Below, in pieces: positions 33,318 to 44,400 of a stretch of 64,000 nt of DNA; within the stretch, counting starts at the first letter, position 1; each line of letters opens with the position of its first letter. Location of the stretch: NCBI GenBank assembly GCA_038503035.1, contig JAVSML010024593.1, positions 1,040,500 to 1,104,499 of the forward strand. Direction: 5' to 3'. The translations under genes and the position numbers were made by a program. The notes under the pieces were generated by a model. It searched no databases and was not told the DNA's origin. It saw nothing but the letters and a program-made list of their open reading frames with translations. Origin of the DNA: Crocodylus rhombifer. Taxonomy: Eukaryota; Chordata; Crocodylia; Crocodylidae.

Positions 33318-35116
33318 CTGGGATCCGGGTTTTCTGTTTGCCATGGGAAAATGGAGAAAACCACAGATTCCCTGTTTTTATCGGAGAAAATGCAGATTTC
33401 TCTTTTTAGCAGAGAAATCTGTGGATTCTCCGCTGTTGCAAAGAGCTCTTGCAGGCTGGCACAGCTCCAGCCTGCAGGAGCCAATTGCAAAAAGGGCCGG
33501 AAACCCCACAGCCCTGGCTGGAGGGGGAGGGGGAGGGCAGAGCCTGAGCCTCTGAGGCAGCCAGGGCTGGGCCCAGGCTCACACTTGCCCTTCACTCCTG
33601 GAGCATGGAGGTAAGTGGGACTGTGAGACAGGGCTGTGCCCAGAGCTGTGTGGCCCGCAGCAGCAGTGCGGCATGGGGTGGTGGTGGCCGAGCAGCACAC
33701 AGCCATTCCCAGCCCCAACACTGCTCCACTGGCACCAGCTGCACAGCTCCAAGCACAGCTCCGCAGCAGCAGCAGCAACAGGTTTTGTACAGAGAAGCTG
33801 TCACCACTGGCACAGACAGCCCCACAGGCAAGCAGCAGCAGCCGCCTGTGCCAGCGGTGACTGCCTCTACCTCCAAGACCTCCCACTGCCACCACAGAGC
33901 TATGCTCAGAGCTCTGCAGCCGGCAGCAGCGCCACAGGGTGGTGGGGATGGCTGCGTGCTGCCCAGCCAACACCACACTGCCGCTGTCGCCCAGCGGCTG
34001 GCCGCACAGCTCTGGGCACGACTCCACGGTAGCGGCAGGAGGTTTTGGAGGCAGAGGCCATCACTGCCATAACGGGCCTCCAGGTAAGCGGCAGCACTGC
34101 ATGCAAGCCCAAGCCCCCTCCCCCCCATGCACCCCCATCCCTCGCCATGGCTGCAGAGCCAGCCACAGAGCTGTGCTCTGGCTGTATGCCAGCCTCCCTC
34201 TTCCCCTCCCCCAGGCAGCCGGCCAGGCAGCATGTGTGCAACCCGCACATAGTGGGCACCACCATGCTGTGCCCCGCATCACTTGCCTGCAAAGCCTCCC
34301 ACAGAGGAGCACTCCTGGCCTCACTTCCAGTGGTGATGTGCTGCATGGGGCCGGCAACACCTCCCACTCCCTGAGCCCCCAACCATCTTCTCCAGCCCTG
34401 CCCCACAGTCCCCAAGTCCCACTTACCTCTTTGATCCAGGGGTGAAGAGCATGGCTCCATGGTGGCAGTGCTTGCCTGCAAAGCCCCCCAAACCTGCATG
34501 CATCTGCCATCACAGAGCCATGCAGCTGGTTGCAGGGCATGCTGCTGAATGCAAACCCCCCGTTCCACCCCCCGGCCGGGCAGCACATGTGGCCTGCAAA
34601 TGGTAGTTGCCACCGCACTGCAGCTGCCGCGCCCTGCACCATTTACTCACAAAGCCATTCAGGTGGCTGTGGGATGGTAGCACAGGGCGCAGTGGCAGAG
34701 TTGCAGTAGCGGCCTCCATGTGCGAACCTCCTGTCAGGCCAGCCAACGTGTGTGGCCCACAGTGGCACCCCTGCCCTCACCCTCCCAGCCCTGCTCCTGG
34801 GAGTGGGCACAGGGATGCATTTCCCCCTTTCTTGATCTATCCCCCCAGCACCTTCCCTTCCCCCCACCCCACCCTGCCCTACCCCTTCCCCTCACACACA
34901 CTTACCTGCTGGGATGGGTGTCAGTGTCTGTGTCTGCATGTCTGTGGGTCTAGGGGGCTGTTATGAGGGGCATCAGGAGGGCTGTTGAGACGGGAGGGAG
35001 TGTGGGGCACCAGCAGCACTGGGAGGGGCTGGGGGGGACCTTTAATATTTAGCATGGATTTGGGGTTTTTAATCAGAGAATTTGCAGTTTTTAATCAGAG
35101 AAAACCAGGATTCCTG
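33318..35116 (+). mobile_element. hAT-type element, GATCC-ended family, copy 3 (in the ERV)
   Basis: 1799 bp with ends CTGGGATCCGGGTTTTCTG and AGAAAACCAGGATTCCTG, flanked by a perfect 8-bp duplication GTTATCAC (33310-33317 and 35117-35124). Same subterminal sequence as 18075-18625, but the GC-rich core is about 1.2 kb longer and made of diverged repeats rich in CAGCAGCAG and CACAGCTC. Many overlapping open frames come from the lack of A/T stops in this core; no transposase. Confidence 0.9.
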
Positions 35117-35401
35117 GTTATCACTACTCCAGTACCTATTCTGGGAATGGCTCTGTCAGACCACCAGCTGCCACCTAGGAGAAGAGCCCAAGACACCACA
35201 GTCCAGAAGTGAATTTATTACATCATGAGCCAGGTCCAATGAGTAACTCCAAAGGGACGGCCTGCATTAGTTGAAAGGGTCACAGAAAATACGATTAATG
35301 TTTATCCCAACAAAACAAGCTGCACTAAACCTTTACCCATCAAAGAAGCACCTTCTTTCTCACCTGAGATGGAGGCCTCAGCCGATGTTGAAGTCTAGTT
35401 T

Positions 35402-35674
35402 ATGGACAGGTCTGCTCGAGGTCATGCCTGGAGGAGAGTCACCTTAAAGATTCAAGACAGCAAGCAAGTAGTAGTACAAGGCCTCAAAAAAAGTGCGCAG
35501 TATGCCAAGCTCAGCGCAGTGCTTGCTGTGGTGGAATGGGAATTGTTAAATGGTTCACGTCCTGTAAAGCCCATTTACATTTATAGCAACTCCTGGATGG
35601 TGGTGGAGGGATGCACTAAATGGCTACCCCAATGGAAAAAGGAAAACTTTAAAAGACGAAGACAAGACATTTAG
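35402..35674 (+). pseudogene. ERV RNase H remnant
   Basis: Carries QYAKLSAVLAVVEW and IYIYSNSWMVVEG, the recognisable helix and strand of retroviral RNase H. The residue that is normally Asp in the (T/S)DS motif is Asn here, which would remove a catalytic carboxylate. The frame ends at 35674. Confidence 0.7.
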
Positions 35675-35689
35675 AGCCACAAAAAATAG

Positions 35690-36700
35690 AAGACCTTGTA
35701 GAAATTAGCCCAATATGAGCTTCCCCTACACATCCAACATGGTAGTGTAGCACATAGAAATAAGGTGAGAGAAGGCCCAGAGGCAAAGTAGAATAGGTGA
35801 GTTGATCAGCTGCCCAGGTAAGAGGGCGCTAAAACCTTGTATGTTGAAGAAGACAATAGAGCAGCTAGTCCATTATTGCCCAATTCCTCCTCCCACTGCA
35901 CACCTGGAGAGCGAGCCGCAAAATGGGTACATCAACAACATGGGCATCCCAGGCACAATAGAACCACCCGCTTGGCTGCATCTTGGGGCATTCATATAAC
36001 TAAAAAGAAAGTACAAGAAATAGTTGATCCATGCATCACCTGCCGAGAGGTCAAGATGCAACTAAAGCCTTTCCCTACTGTCCCGTTGTCATTGCATAGG
36101 AGAAAGGTAGCTTAGCAAGTATGGCAATACAATTTCATAGGCCCCCTCCCTCGAACTTCCTGTAAGCAACAATACGTATTTGTAGCTATAGAAGTTATCA
36201 CGGGAATAATGTTCACCCCGCCTCAGCAAGAGCTACTGCCCAGGACACTTGTGCAGCACTAGAAACTCTGCTAGCTGTGTATCCATCGCCCATAGAACTA
36301 CAGAGCAATAATGGCCCTCACTTTCACAATCATCTTGTGTATGACTAAACCACAAAGCATAGCATGTTATGGACATATCACATCCCATACCATCCACAGT
36401 CTAACGGATTGGTAAAGCAAGCCAATGGCATCCTCAAATGCAATTTGCAGTTGGCCACTGGCACAGCTCTTAAAGACTAGGACTTGCACCTAGATCAAGC
36501 TGTCAATTAGGCCAATAATCAACCTTGTTCAGGAGGTAGCCCTATGCAACAGGCCTTTGATTAGGTGGTCCCCACGAGCCAGCAGTGTGAGCAACACAGG
36601 GATACTGACCCAAGAAAGCTCCAGGCAGGAGATTGGGTGGTAGTGAAGCATCCTCAGGGAGATAAATAGAAGGAGACACCATTGGCCAAAAGTATGCATA
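35690..36700 (+). pseudogene. ERV integrase remnant
   Basis: Zinc-binding-like segment with His residues followed by ITCREVKMQ (HHCC type) at about 35920-36060. A broken core follows, with WQYNFIGPLPR-like and VFVAIEV text. Several in-frame stops. Assignment rests on order and these motifs. Confidence 0.6.
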
Positions 36701-36879
36701 ATACCTAGCAGGTATTTAAGTCAAATTCATCTAACGGGAGCCAAGCTTCTTCTTGTCTTGTTCCTATAGATTAGATCTGTCCACAAATGCGGCCACAGCC
36801 ATTCCTAATTGAGCCTGCTATTAACAACAAGTCCTACTCTATCATCTGTCTAAATTAACTGGCACCATAAAGTGATAGA

Positions 36880-38984
36880 CTGTTATAATTGTATTCTTTT
36901 TACTAATGCCTTATTGTGTTTCCTGGGTAGGGCATGTCTACTACCCTTATCATCTAGATATTAATAAACTTACTCCTAAAGATCTAAAAGAGTGGCCTGA
37001 CCCAGAAGAGCATTCCCCAGAACTGCGTATGCGCTCAGATGACCTTCATGCAGTCCAGCCACAGTATCCATATTAAAAAAAGCCCGCTATCCTGGAGCAA
37101 GTAAAATCCTAGTCTCTGAGTAGAAGAAACAAAATAGTTGACTGGCAAGGTGGTAAGTGTCAGTACGCCTGTGGCACCAGTTATTATTTTGGGTTCATTC
37201 CCTACCTGAAAGTTAAAATGGCTAACTGTAGGAGGGGAGGTAATTATTGTAGCTCTGCTCGTTTATAAGTTTGTTGTTACATACTTCCTGAGGGAAACCC
37301 CATTAAGCTCAACGCCCCTGAGTCTGTGCCCCCAATAGTGTATTCTGCCTCGGTTCAGCCTCTCAAGCCACTGTGTTTATAAGAAAATCTACCCCCTCCC
37401 ATTCCTATGACTAACAACGCTCTCCAGTGGTGGTGTGAAGTCCACCAGATAGGAGGGCGTGCTACAGGTTAGAACAAAGTCATTACATAGTTGATATATC
37501 ATACCTACACAGAGGCGTGGTGAAATGGTACCCACTTTAATACAACCAAAAGGAGGCTGTATCCGCAAGTCTCCACCACTTATCCCCATCCTTTTATACC
37601 GATAGGATTCCTAAAGCAAATTAGCGCTATAATTCTGCCAGGGCAATGCCGTTTCACCAACCCAGTACCGTATCATCCCCATGAGCAACAGTAGGAACTC
37701 TTCCACTCTTTGAGAAGTGAAGCATAGTTACGGGCTCTCAAAGAAGGAAGGATAAATGTGACTATTGTCTCTGGCTGTTCCCCCCCAGGAGGCCCCAACA
37801 CTAACCGCGTATAACTCCCCACCCTGGTGGCAGTCACAGGTTAAAATCCCAACCCTCCTAAACACTTCATTGTTCACTGCCTCAGTATTGTTCAGACCAG
37901 AACAATAGGATGTCCGAGCTACCTTTCCAAACTGTTCAGCAGGAGCTCGCGTAGCTGAAGGGTTACTTAGGTGAGAATGGCCAACCATTTTCCGTTCCAC
38001 AAATACAATTAGGCCCTGCCATCGAAAAGATGCTCCAAGTTATCTTTAAGACAGACTTAACTTGGCTCTGAATGTATAGAATTTAGATAAGTCCCAGAAA
38101 AATACTGAAAGAGTAGCCAATCTCTGACAGGCAGTAAGGTTGCTCGCTAAGGGAGGCATGCTCGACAGAAAAACTTTAGAGCACACTGATGAATTGCTAA
38201 CTAATGTAAAATTAAAGACAGTCTGTCTTACCCAGGCCATGACAGACACTGCTTTTAGAGCAGACAGAAATCAAACCTAGAGTACTGCTTGTGTGCATGT
38301 TCAGTTATCATTAAACATGCATTTTTCCCAAGTAATAAACAACGTTAAAAATAAAGAATGCCCCCCTGGCTTAGAGCATCATAGAATGCCTGCAACATTT
38401 AAAGAAAGATACCCCTATGAAAGTACCTGAATTACCACTTAGGAAGGCTGTAATAAAAGGAAGTGTTCATTCCTAGTGCAGGGGGTAAAAAATAGAAACT
38501 AGACCACTGCTTATTTGCTTAGCACGGGGCAAAGAAGAAGCCTTTAAGACTAGAATCTGCATTGCCCCGTATGGGAGATGGTTACCCCAAATGGCCCTCA
38601 GTGTGTAACACAATCCCCTTTCATTCAAATTAGTAACAACTTAATTAGATTAGAGACCCTATGGAGAGGATGGCCTCTCAGCCCACCCAACATAACCTGC
38701 GTACACAAACTACCTAATGTTTCCTATGTAACAATAGGGCAATGTGTTTGTTAAGAGAGACCAGGTCACTTATTGTATGAAAATAGTACCACCTGGGTTT
38801 TGTATAATTCATGTTGCTTGAAAGCTAAGAGTAGAGCTGTTACTCTGCTACAATTAAGTAACCGTACTATTGCCCTGAAATAGCCAGAAATTTCTTCTGA
38901 GACTATAACTCAACTTTACAATACCCACTTCATGGGTATCAGATGTAGACATGCCACAGTTAGAAAACTATAATGAGGCAAAAG
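36880..38984 (+). pseudogene. ERV env-like remnant
   Basis: AT-rich region between integrase and LTR with many short frames and no intact ORF. It resumes after the inserted CR1 with a membrane-anchor-like hydrophobic stretch near 39860-39955. Env is inferred from position and the hydrophobic segment, not from sequence similarity I can name. Confidence 0.45.
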
Positions 38985-39737
38985 ATAAGCTTTCAATGTA
39001 AATAAATGCAGGGTGCTGCACCTTGGGAGAAGGAATCCACAGCATACATACAAGCTGGGGAGTTCCCCTCTTGAAAGCACAGAAGCGGAATGGGATCTTG
39101 GAGTCATTATTGACCAATGCCAGCAAGGCCAGCCATACCTTGGCATGCATCCAAAGGTGCATCTCAAGCCAATGTGATACTCCCCCTCTATGAGACTTTG
39201 GTCAGGTGACAGTTGGAGTACTGTGTCCAGTACTGGGTGCCTCACTTCAAAAGGTATGTGGCCAGCCTGGAGAGGGTTCAGAGGAGGACCACCTGCTTGG
39301 TGAGAGGGCAGCAGAACAGGCCCTATGGGGAGAGGCTGAGGGACCTGAACCTGTTCAGCCTCAGCAAGACGAGCCTGAGGGGGGACCTGGTGGCTTCCAA
39401 AAAACTCATCAGGGGAAATCAACAGCAAATAGGTAGAGCCCTTTTCTCCCCAGCACCACCTGGGGTGACAAGGAAGAATGGTAATAAGCTGACGGAGAAT
39501 AGGTTTAGGTTAGAGATCAGAGGGCAATATTTTACAGTTAGGGTGGCCAAAATCGGGAACCAACTTCCCAGGGAAGTGGTCCTCGCCCCTACCTTGAGCA
39601 AATTCAAGAGGAGGTTGGATGATTACCTGTCTGGGGTCTTGTGAACCCAGCATTCATTCGTGCCTGTGGCAGGGGGTCAGGCTAGATGATCTGGTCAGGT
39701 CCCTCCTGACCCTAGCTACTGTGAAACTACTACTATA
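38985..39737 (+). mobile_element. CR1 LINE 3' end inserted in ERV env region
   Basis: 5'-truncated ORF2 end from KCRVLHLG-like text. It is open from 39213 (MEYCVQYWVPHFKRYVASLE) through RRLDDYLSGVL and a stop, then the CR1 3' UTR AGGCTAGATGATCTGGTCAGG and a CTGTGAAACTACTACT tail. Younger than the provirus it interrupts. Confidence 0.93.
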
Positions 39738-40116
39738 AGCTGCGAAGCCTTAAAGCAAAAACTCAACAAAAAACTCAGTTGGCCCTCCTTGCTCAGGAGG
39801 GTAGACAGATCATCAGTTTAGCTGTCAATGTGCTCAAGCTATGTAAATGGTACAATGTGATTTGCACTGTTTGCATGTCACTGGGTATCACCTCAGCTAC
39901 ATGACTGACCATCTTAAGCATCATAGTGCTCTGTATTGCCCTAGTGGCAACAGCTAAATAGTGTTTTAACCATTGTTGTCATAAATCTGTTCATTCACAG
40001 GTCCATGCTATGCAAGTTAAATTTAAAGATCCCTCCCTGTTCCCTGATGTAGCTCATGTAGCTTTAGCATCTCAACTGTAGCTATCACAGTGCTTCAACA
40101 AGCAAGGGGTGGAGTA

Positions 40117-40799
40117 TGACAGCTGAGAGTTGTGTCTGTGTAGTGAAGGTGCTTGCTGAATGCTCTGTGATGATTAGTCCAGGTGTTTCTTGTTGTTCAT
40201 TCATGCATTGTGAGCTGTATGTTGCCGCTAAAAGTTTAATTAAAGTAAAAGATTAGTGAGGCCTTGTAAGTAGTGAGGTCTTGTATGTAGTGATGCAGTT
40301 AAAATTAACCTTATCAGGAAAATGCAAAGGCTTGTACAGCTATTAGTCAGTCATAAAGAAAGTTCACAGCGTAAGAGTGTAAGTAGCTGTGAGTCAACAG
40401 CGTAGCTCAGAAGTTATAAATTGGCTAGCACATCCAGAAATCAGCACAAGGAAGATGTAGCATTGTAAGAGAAGCTACTAATTTAAAAATTAGCTGCTGA
40501 CCTGGGTTCATTGGGCCAATAGATCTCAAGGAGCCCGAAGACTAAATACCAGAGTCCTTCCCAGTACCCCTCAGACAGCGCAGGTTGAAGACACCTAACC
40601 TTGCTGAGCTTTATAGAAGAGGAACTCATCATACATCAGGCATCAGAGGGGACTGTCAATAAGTTGCCAATGCAAATTGTTACTGTCTGTCATTGTTGTC
40701 TTGTTATACTACATGTAGTTGTGTGTTTGTTAAGTCAATAAACCTTTCTTACCTTTTTACTCCCAACCACTCCCTCATTCCCAAACCCTCCCACTGGCA
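40117..40799 (+). repeat. ERV 3' LTR
   Basis: A purine-rich tract (AAGCAAGGGGTGGAGTA) immediately precedes TGACAGCTGAGAG, the expected LTR start. The AATAAA signal is at 40737-40742. The end is placed at CCACTGGCA near 40799 by the TG...CA rule. There is no 5' partner in the window, so the boundaries are tentative. Confidence 0.6.
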
Positions 40800-41047
40800 G
40801 CTAAGACAGGGACTAATAAGCATAGCCTATGAGATTAAAGAGGAAAATACCAGGCAACCTAATGTTTTGTCAATTAAGAAATTTGTTGTTTGTTCACATA
40901 TGCTGCCTTCCTCCCATGCAGGGCTTCATGTGGGCTGTGTTATTTGGCTGGCCTTGCCATGGCCTCTGTCTCCGCTTTCCCCACTTCCATCAAAGGACCT
41001 GGCAGCTGCTCTAAACAGCAGCTGTGTCTGACCTTCTGTATTATTAG

Positions 41048-41465
41048 CGGGGATCCTGGTTTTCCATGATAAAAAATTGCAGATTCTCTGACATAAAACC
41101 CCAAATCCGTGATTAAAATTAAAGGCCCTCCACAGCTCTGCTGGTACCCCTCTTTGCCCCCACAACAGCTGCCTAACCCTGCTCATGCCCCTTGCCTCCC
41201 ACCCACAGCCCCTGCCCCCTTGCCCTACCGGAGGAAGACCCCAGCTGCGAGGGCTATGGGACTAGGGATCCAGGTCCACAGCTCCCTACCCCCAACGGAA
41301 GGCAGCTGCCGCAGGAGCACAGACCCAGCTCTCCCACTGCTGTCTGCCTGCTGCCATCTCAGGCAGGGTCGGAGCTGGCTCTTGGCGGCTGTGCACTCCC
41401 AGAGGGTTGTGGGAGGCCTTTAATGGCAATCTGCTGCCCTGCTCCCCTCCCTGCAACCCATGTTT
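41048..41465 (-). mobile_element. hAT-type element, GATCC-ended family, copy 4 (one end)
   Basis: The left end GGGGATCCTGGTTTTCCATG, then GATTCTCTGACATAAAACC and a GC-rich core, are the reverse complement of the right half of the 18075 element. The other end is not recognisable. The element meets a minus-strand CR1 at about 41465. Confidence 0.7.
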
Positions 41466-44400
41466 GATTAGCTCTGCCAGCTACAGCATTGCATTGATGA
41501 CTCATGTTCATTTTGTTGTCTGTCATGGCACCCAGATTTCATTCAGTTGTGTTGCTGGCAAGCATAGCATTAAATGTGTTGTGGATTATTTCTCTCAAGG
41601 TGCAGCACTTTACATTTCTCTGTGTTAAACAACATTCAGCTGAGGTCCGCCCACCTCACAAGCCTGTCCAGGTCAGCCTGTATTGCCAGCCTGTCTTCAA
41701 GCATGACCATGCTCCCCGATAGTTTGGTGTTGTCAGCAACTTTGCCAGTTTGCTTATGATACCTGAATCCATGTTGTCAATGAACATGTTGAGAAGCACT
41801 GGTCTGAGTACTGAGATCATGGGATGCCACTGGTCAGCTTCCACCATGACAACTCAATTCCATCATTCAATACCCTTTGGGTCCTACCATGGAGCCAGTT
41901 GCCTAGCCAGCAGACGGTAAAGCAGTCAAGGCCACATTCTCCCAATTTGACCATGAGAACATCAAGGGAGACCAGGTCAAAGGCCTTTTTGTAGTCTATG
42001 ACATCAACTTCATTTCCCCTATCCAGGTTGTGAGTTACCTGATTGTAGAAGGAAATGAGGTTGGTCTGAGCTAACCTGCCAGTTACAAAGCCATGTTGGC
42101 TGTCCTTCAGAATACTGCCATCGGTTAGCCTGTGTGTAATAGGTTCTTTGATAATTTTCTCCAGGATTTTACCAGGGATTGAGGTCAAACTAATTGTCCT
42201 GTAATTTCCTGGGTCCTCCTTTCTTCCTTTTTTAAAGATAGGTACCACATTGGCCTTTTTCCGAACTTCTGGGACCTCTCCTGGGTGCCATGAATCTTCA
42301 GATAACCCTGCCATCAGTCGTGCAGTGACATTGGCCAGTTTTTTTAGCACTCTCGGGTATAGTTCATCCAGTCCTGCTGACTTGTAGATATTTAGCCTTT
42401 GTAGGTGTTTCCCCAAAAGATCTATGCCGACTGTGAGGGAGGGTGGTCATCCCCACCATGGTAATCCAGTAGCATGTCAAGCAGGCTAATACCCTAGGAC
42501 TGGCATACCAATGTGAAGTAATCATTCAAGAGTTCTGTTTTGTTTCCTTGTTCTTTTTTTAACTTCCTACATACCTAAAGAAGGACTTTTTGTTGTCCTT
42601 GATTCCAGTTGCCAGTTTGTGTTTGGTTAGTGCCTTAGGTGTCCTAATCTGCTCCCTACAGGTGTGGACTGTTGTGAATACTCCTCTTTGGTTGTTCTTC
42701 CTGGCTTTCTCCCCTTGTAGGGTTCTTGTTTTAATTTCAGGACATCCATGACTTTCTTGTTGAGCCAATGGGGTCTCCCAGTACTTTTACCGCTTTCTTT
42801 GCAAAAGGGAATGGATTTCCGTTGGGCTTGTAGGATGGCTTCCTGGAGGAACAACCACTCTTCTTGTATTCCCTTCCTCATCGGACCATGGTCCAGCAAG
42901 CCCTCGTCCACCAATCTCCTGAGTTTGTGGAAATCAACTTTCCTAAAATCAGGGATTACTACCCTACTGGCTGATTTTTCCTGACTTACAGTGGATGGAG
43001 AAGGTGATCATCTCGTGGTCAATGCCAGTTTCCCTTCAAACCTCAGGTTGCTCACCAGATTGTCGCCTTTGGCCAGAACCAAGTCTAGGAGTGCCTTGCC
43101 CCTGGTTGGCCCACAGACTTCCTGAGTTAGATAGAGCTCCTCAATGCTCCTAAGTAGGGACCAGAACAGCCACCTCCCTGCTAGGCCCCCCTCGGGCCCC
43201 GGGGGAGGCACACCTGGGCCACGGGTTAGCAAGGATTTAGTTAGGGAGCTTCTGGAGGGGTTGGACGTCTTCAAGTCAGCCGGCCCGGATGATCTCCACC
43301 CTAGAGTTCTAAAGGAACTGGCCGAGGTCATTGCAAGTCCCCTGGCCCAACTTTTTGAGCACTCGTGGTGCTCTGGTGAGGTACCAGAGGACTGGAAGAG
43401 GGCCAACATGGTCTCCATCTTCAAAAAAGGCAGGAAGGAGGACCCGGGAAACTATAGGCCGGTTAGTCTCACCTTGATCCTAGGCAAGCTGTTCGAGAAA
43501 ATTGTGCTGGCACACATCCAGGAGGGGCCAGCAGGAGACTGTATGCTTAGGGGCAACCAACATGGGTTCATCAGTGGCAGGTCCTGTCAGACCAACCTGG
43601 TGGCCTTTTACGATCAGATCACCAGATCATTAGACACAGGGGTAGGAGTGCATATAATCTTCCTGGACTTCCGGAAGGCTTTTGACACCGTCTCTCACCT
43701 TGTTCTCATTAAGAAACTGGGGGGCTGTGGTGTAGACACCCACACAGTCAAATGGGTCGCCAACTGATTGGTGGGCCACACCCAGAGGGTGGTAGTGGAT
43801 GGGTCCTTTTCAACCTGGAGGGACGTGGGCAGTGGGGTTCCGCAGGGCTCGGTCCTCGGGCCCGCACTGTTCAACATCTTCATCAGTGATTTGGATGAGG
43901 GGGTAAAAAGCACCCTGTTCAAATTTGCTGATGACACTAAGAAGTGGGGGGACGTGGGCACATTGGAAGGATGCAACAGGCTACAATCAGACCTAGACAG
44001 GTTACAAGGGTGGGCAGACGAGAATAGGATGGGCTTCAACACAGACAAGTGCAAGGTGATGCACCTCAGGAGGAACAACCGGCATCATACCTACAGGTTG
44101 GGGAACTCCCCGCTTGTCAGCACGGAGGCGGAAAGGGATCTGGCGGTCATCATTGGCTCCAAGATGAACATGGGCTGGCAGTGTGGGGAGGCAGTCAGGA
44201 AGGCCAACTGCACCTTGGCATGCATCCACAGATGCATCTCGAGCAGGTCCAAGGAGGTGATCCTCCCCCTCTATGCAGCACTGGTCAGGCCGCAGCTGGA
44301 GTATTGCGTCCAGTTCTGGGCGCCGCACTTCAAGAGGGATGTCGACAGCATGGAGAGGGTCCAGAGGAGGGCCACTCACATGATCAGGGGGCAGCAGGGC

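Larger units (their letters stand above)
30891..40799 (+). mobile_element. Degraded endogenous retrovirus, 5'-truncated, with 3' LTR
   Basis: The order gag-like, protease-like, reverse transcriptase, RNase H, integrase, env-like, polypurine tract, LTR is preserved on the plus strand. Many stops and frameshifts break every part. There is no 5' LTR or primer-binding site; family X sequence abuts gag directly. A hAT-type element (33318-35116) splits reverse transcriptase from RNase H, and a CR1 (38985-39737) splits env. The retroviral class is not assigned. The copy cannot be functional. Confidence 0.85.

Noticed and set aside
33314..34642. Several open frames of 150-240 codons on both strands
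   Set aside because: All lie in the GC-rich core of the hAT-type element, where stops are rare in every frame. No transposase motif is present and the frames overlap each other.
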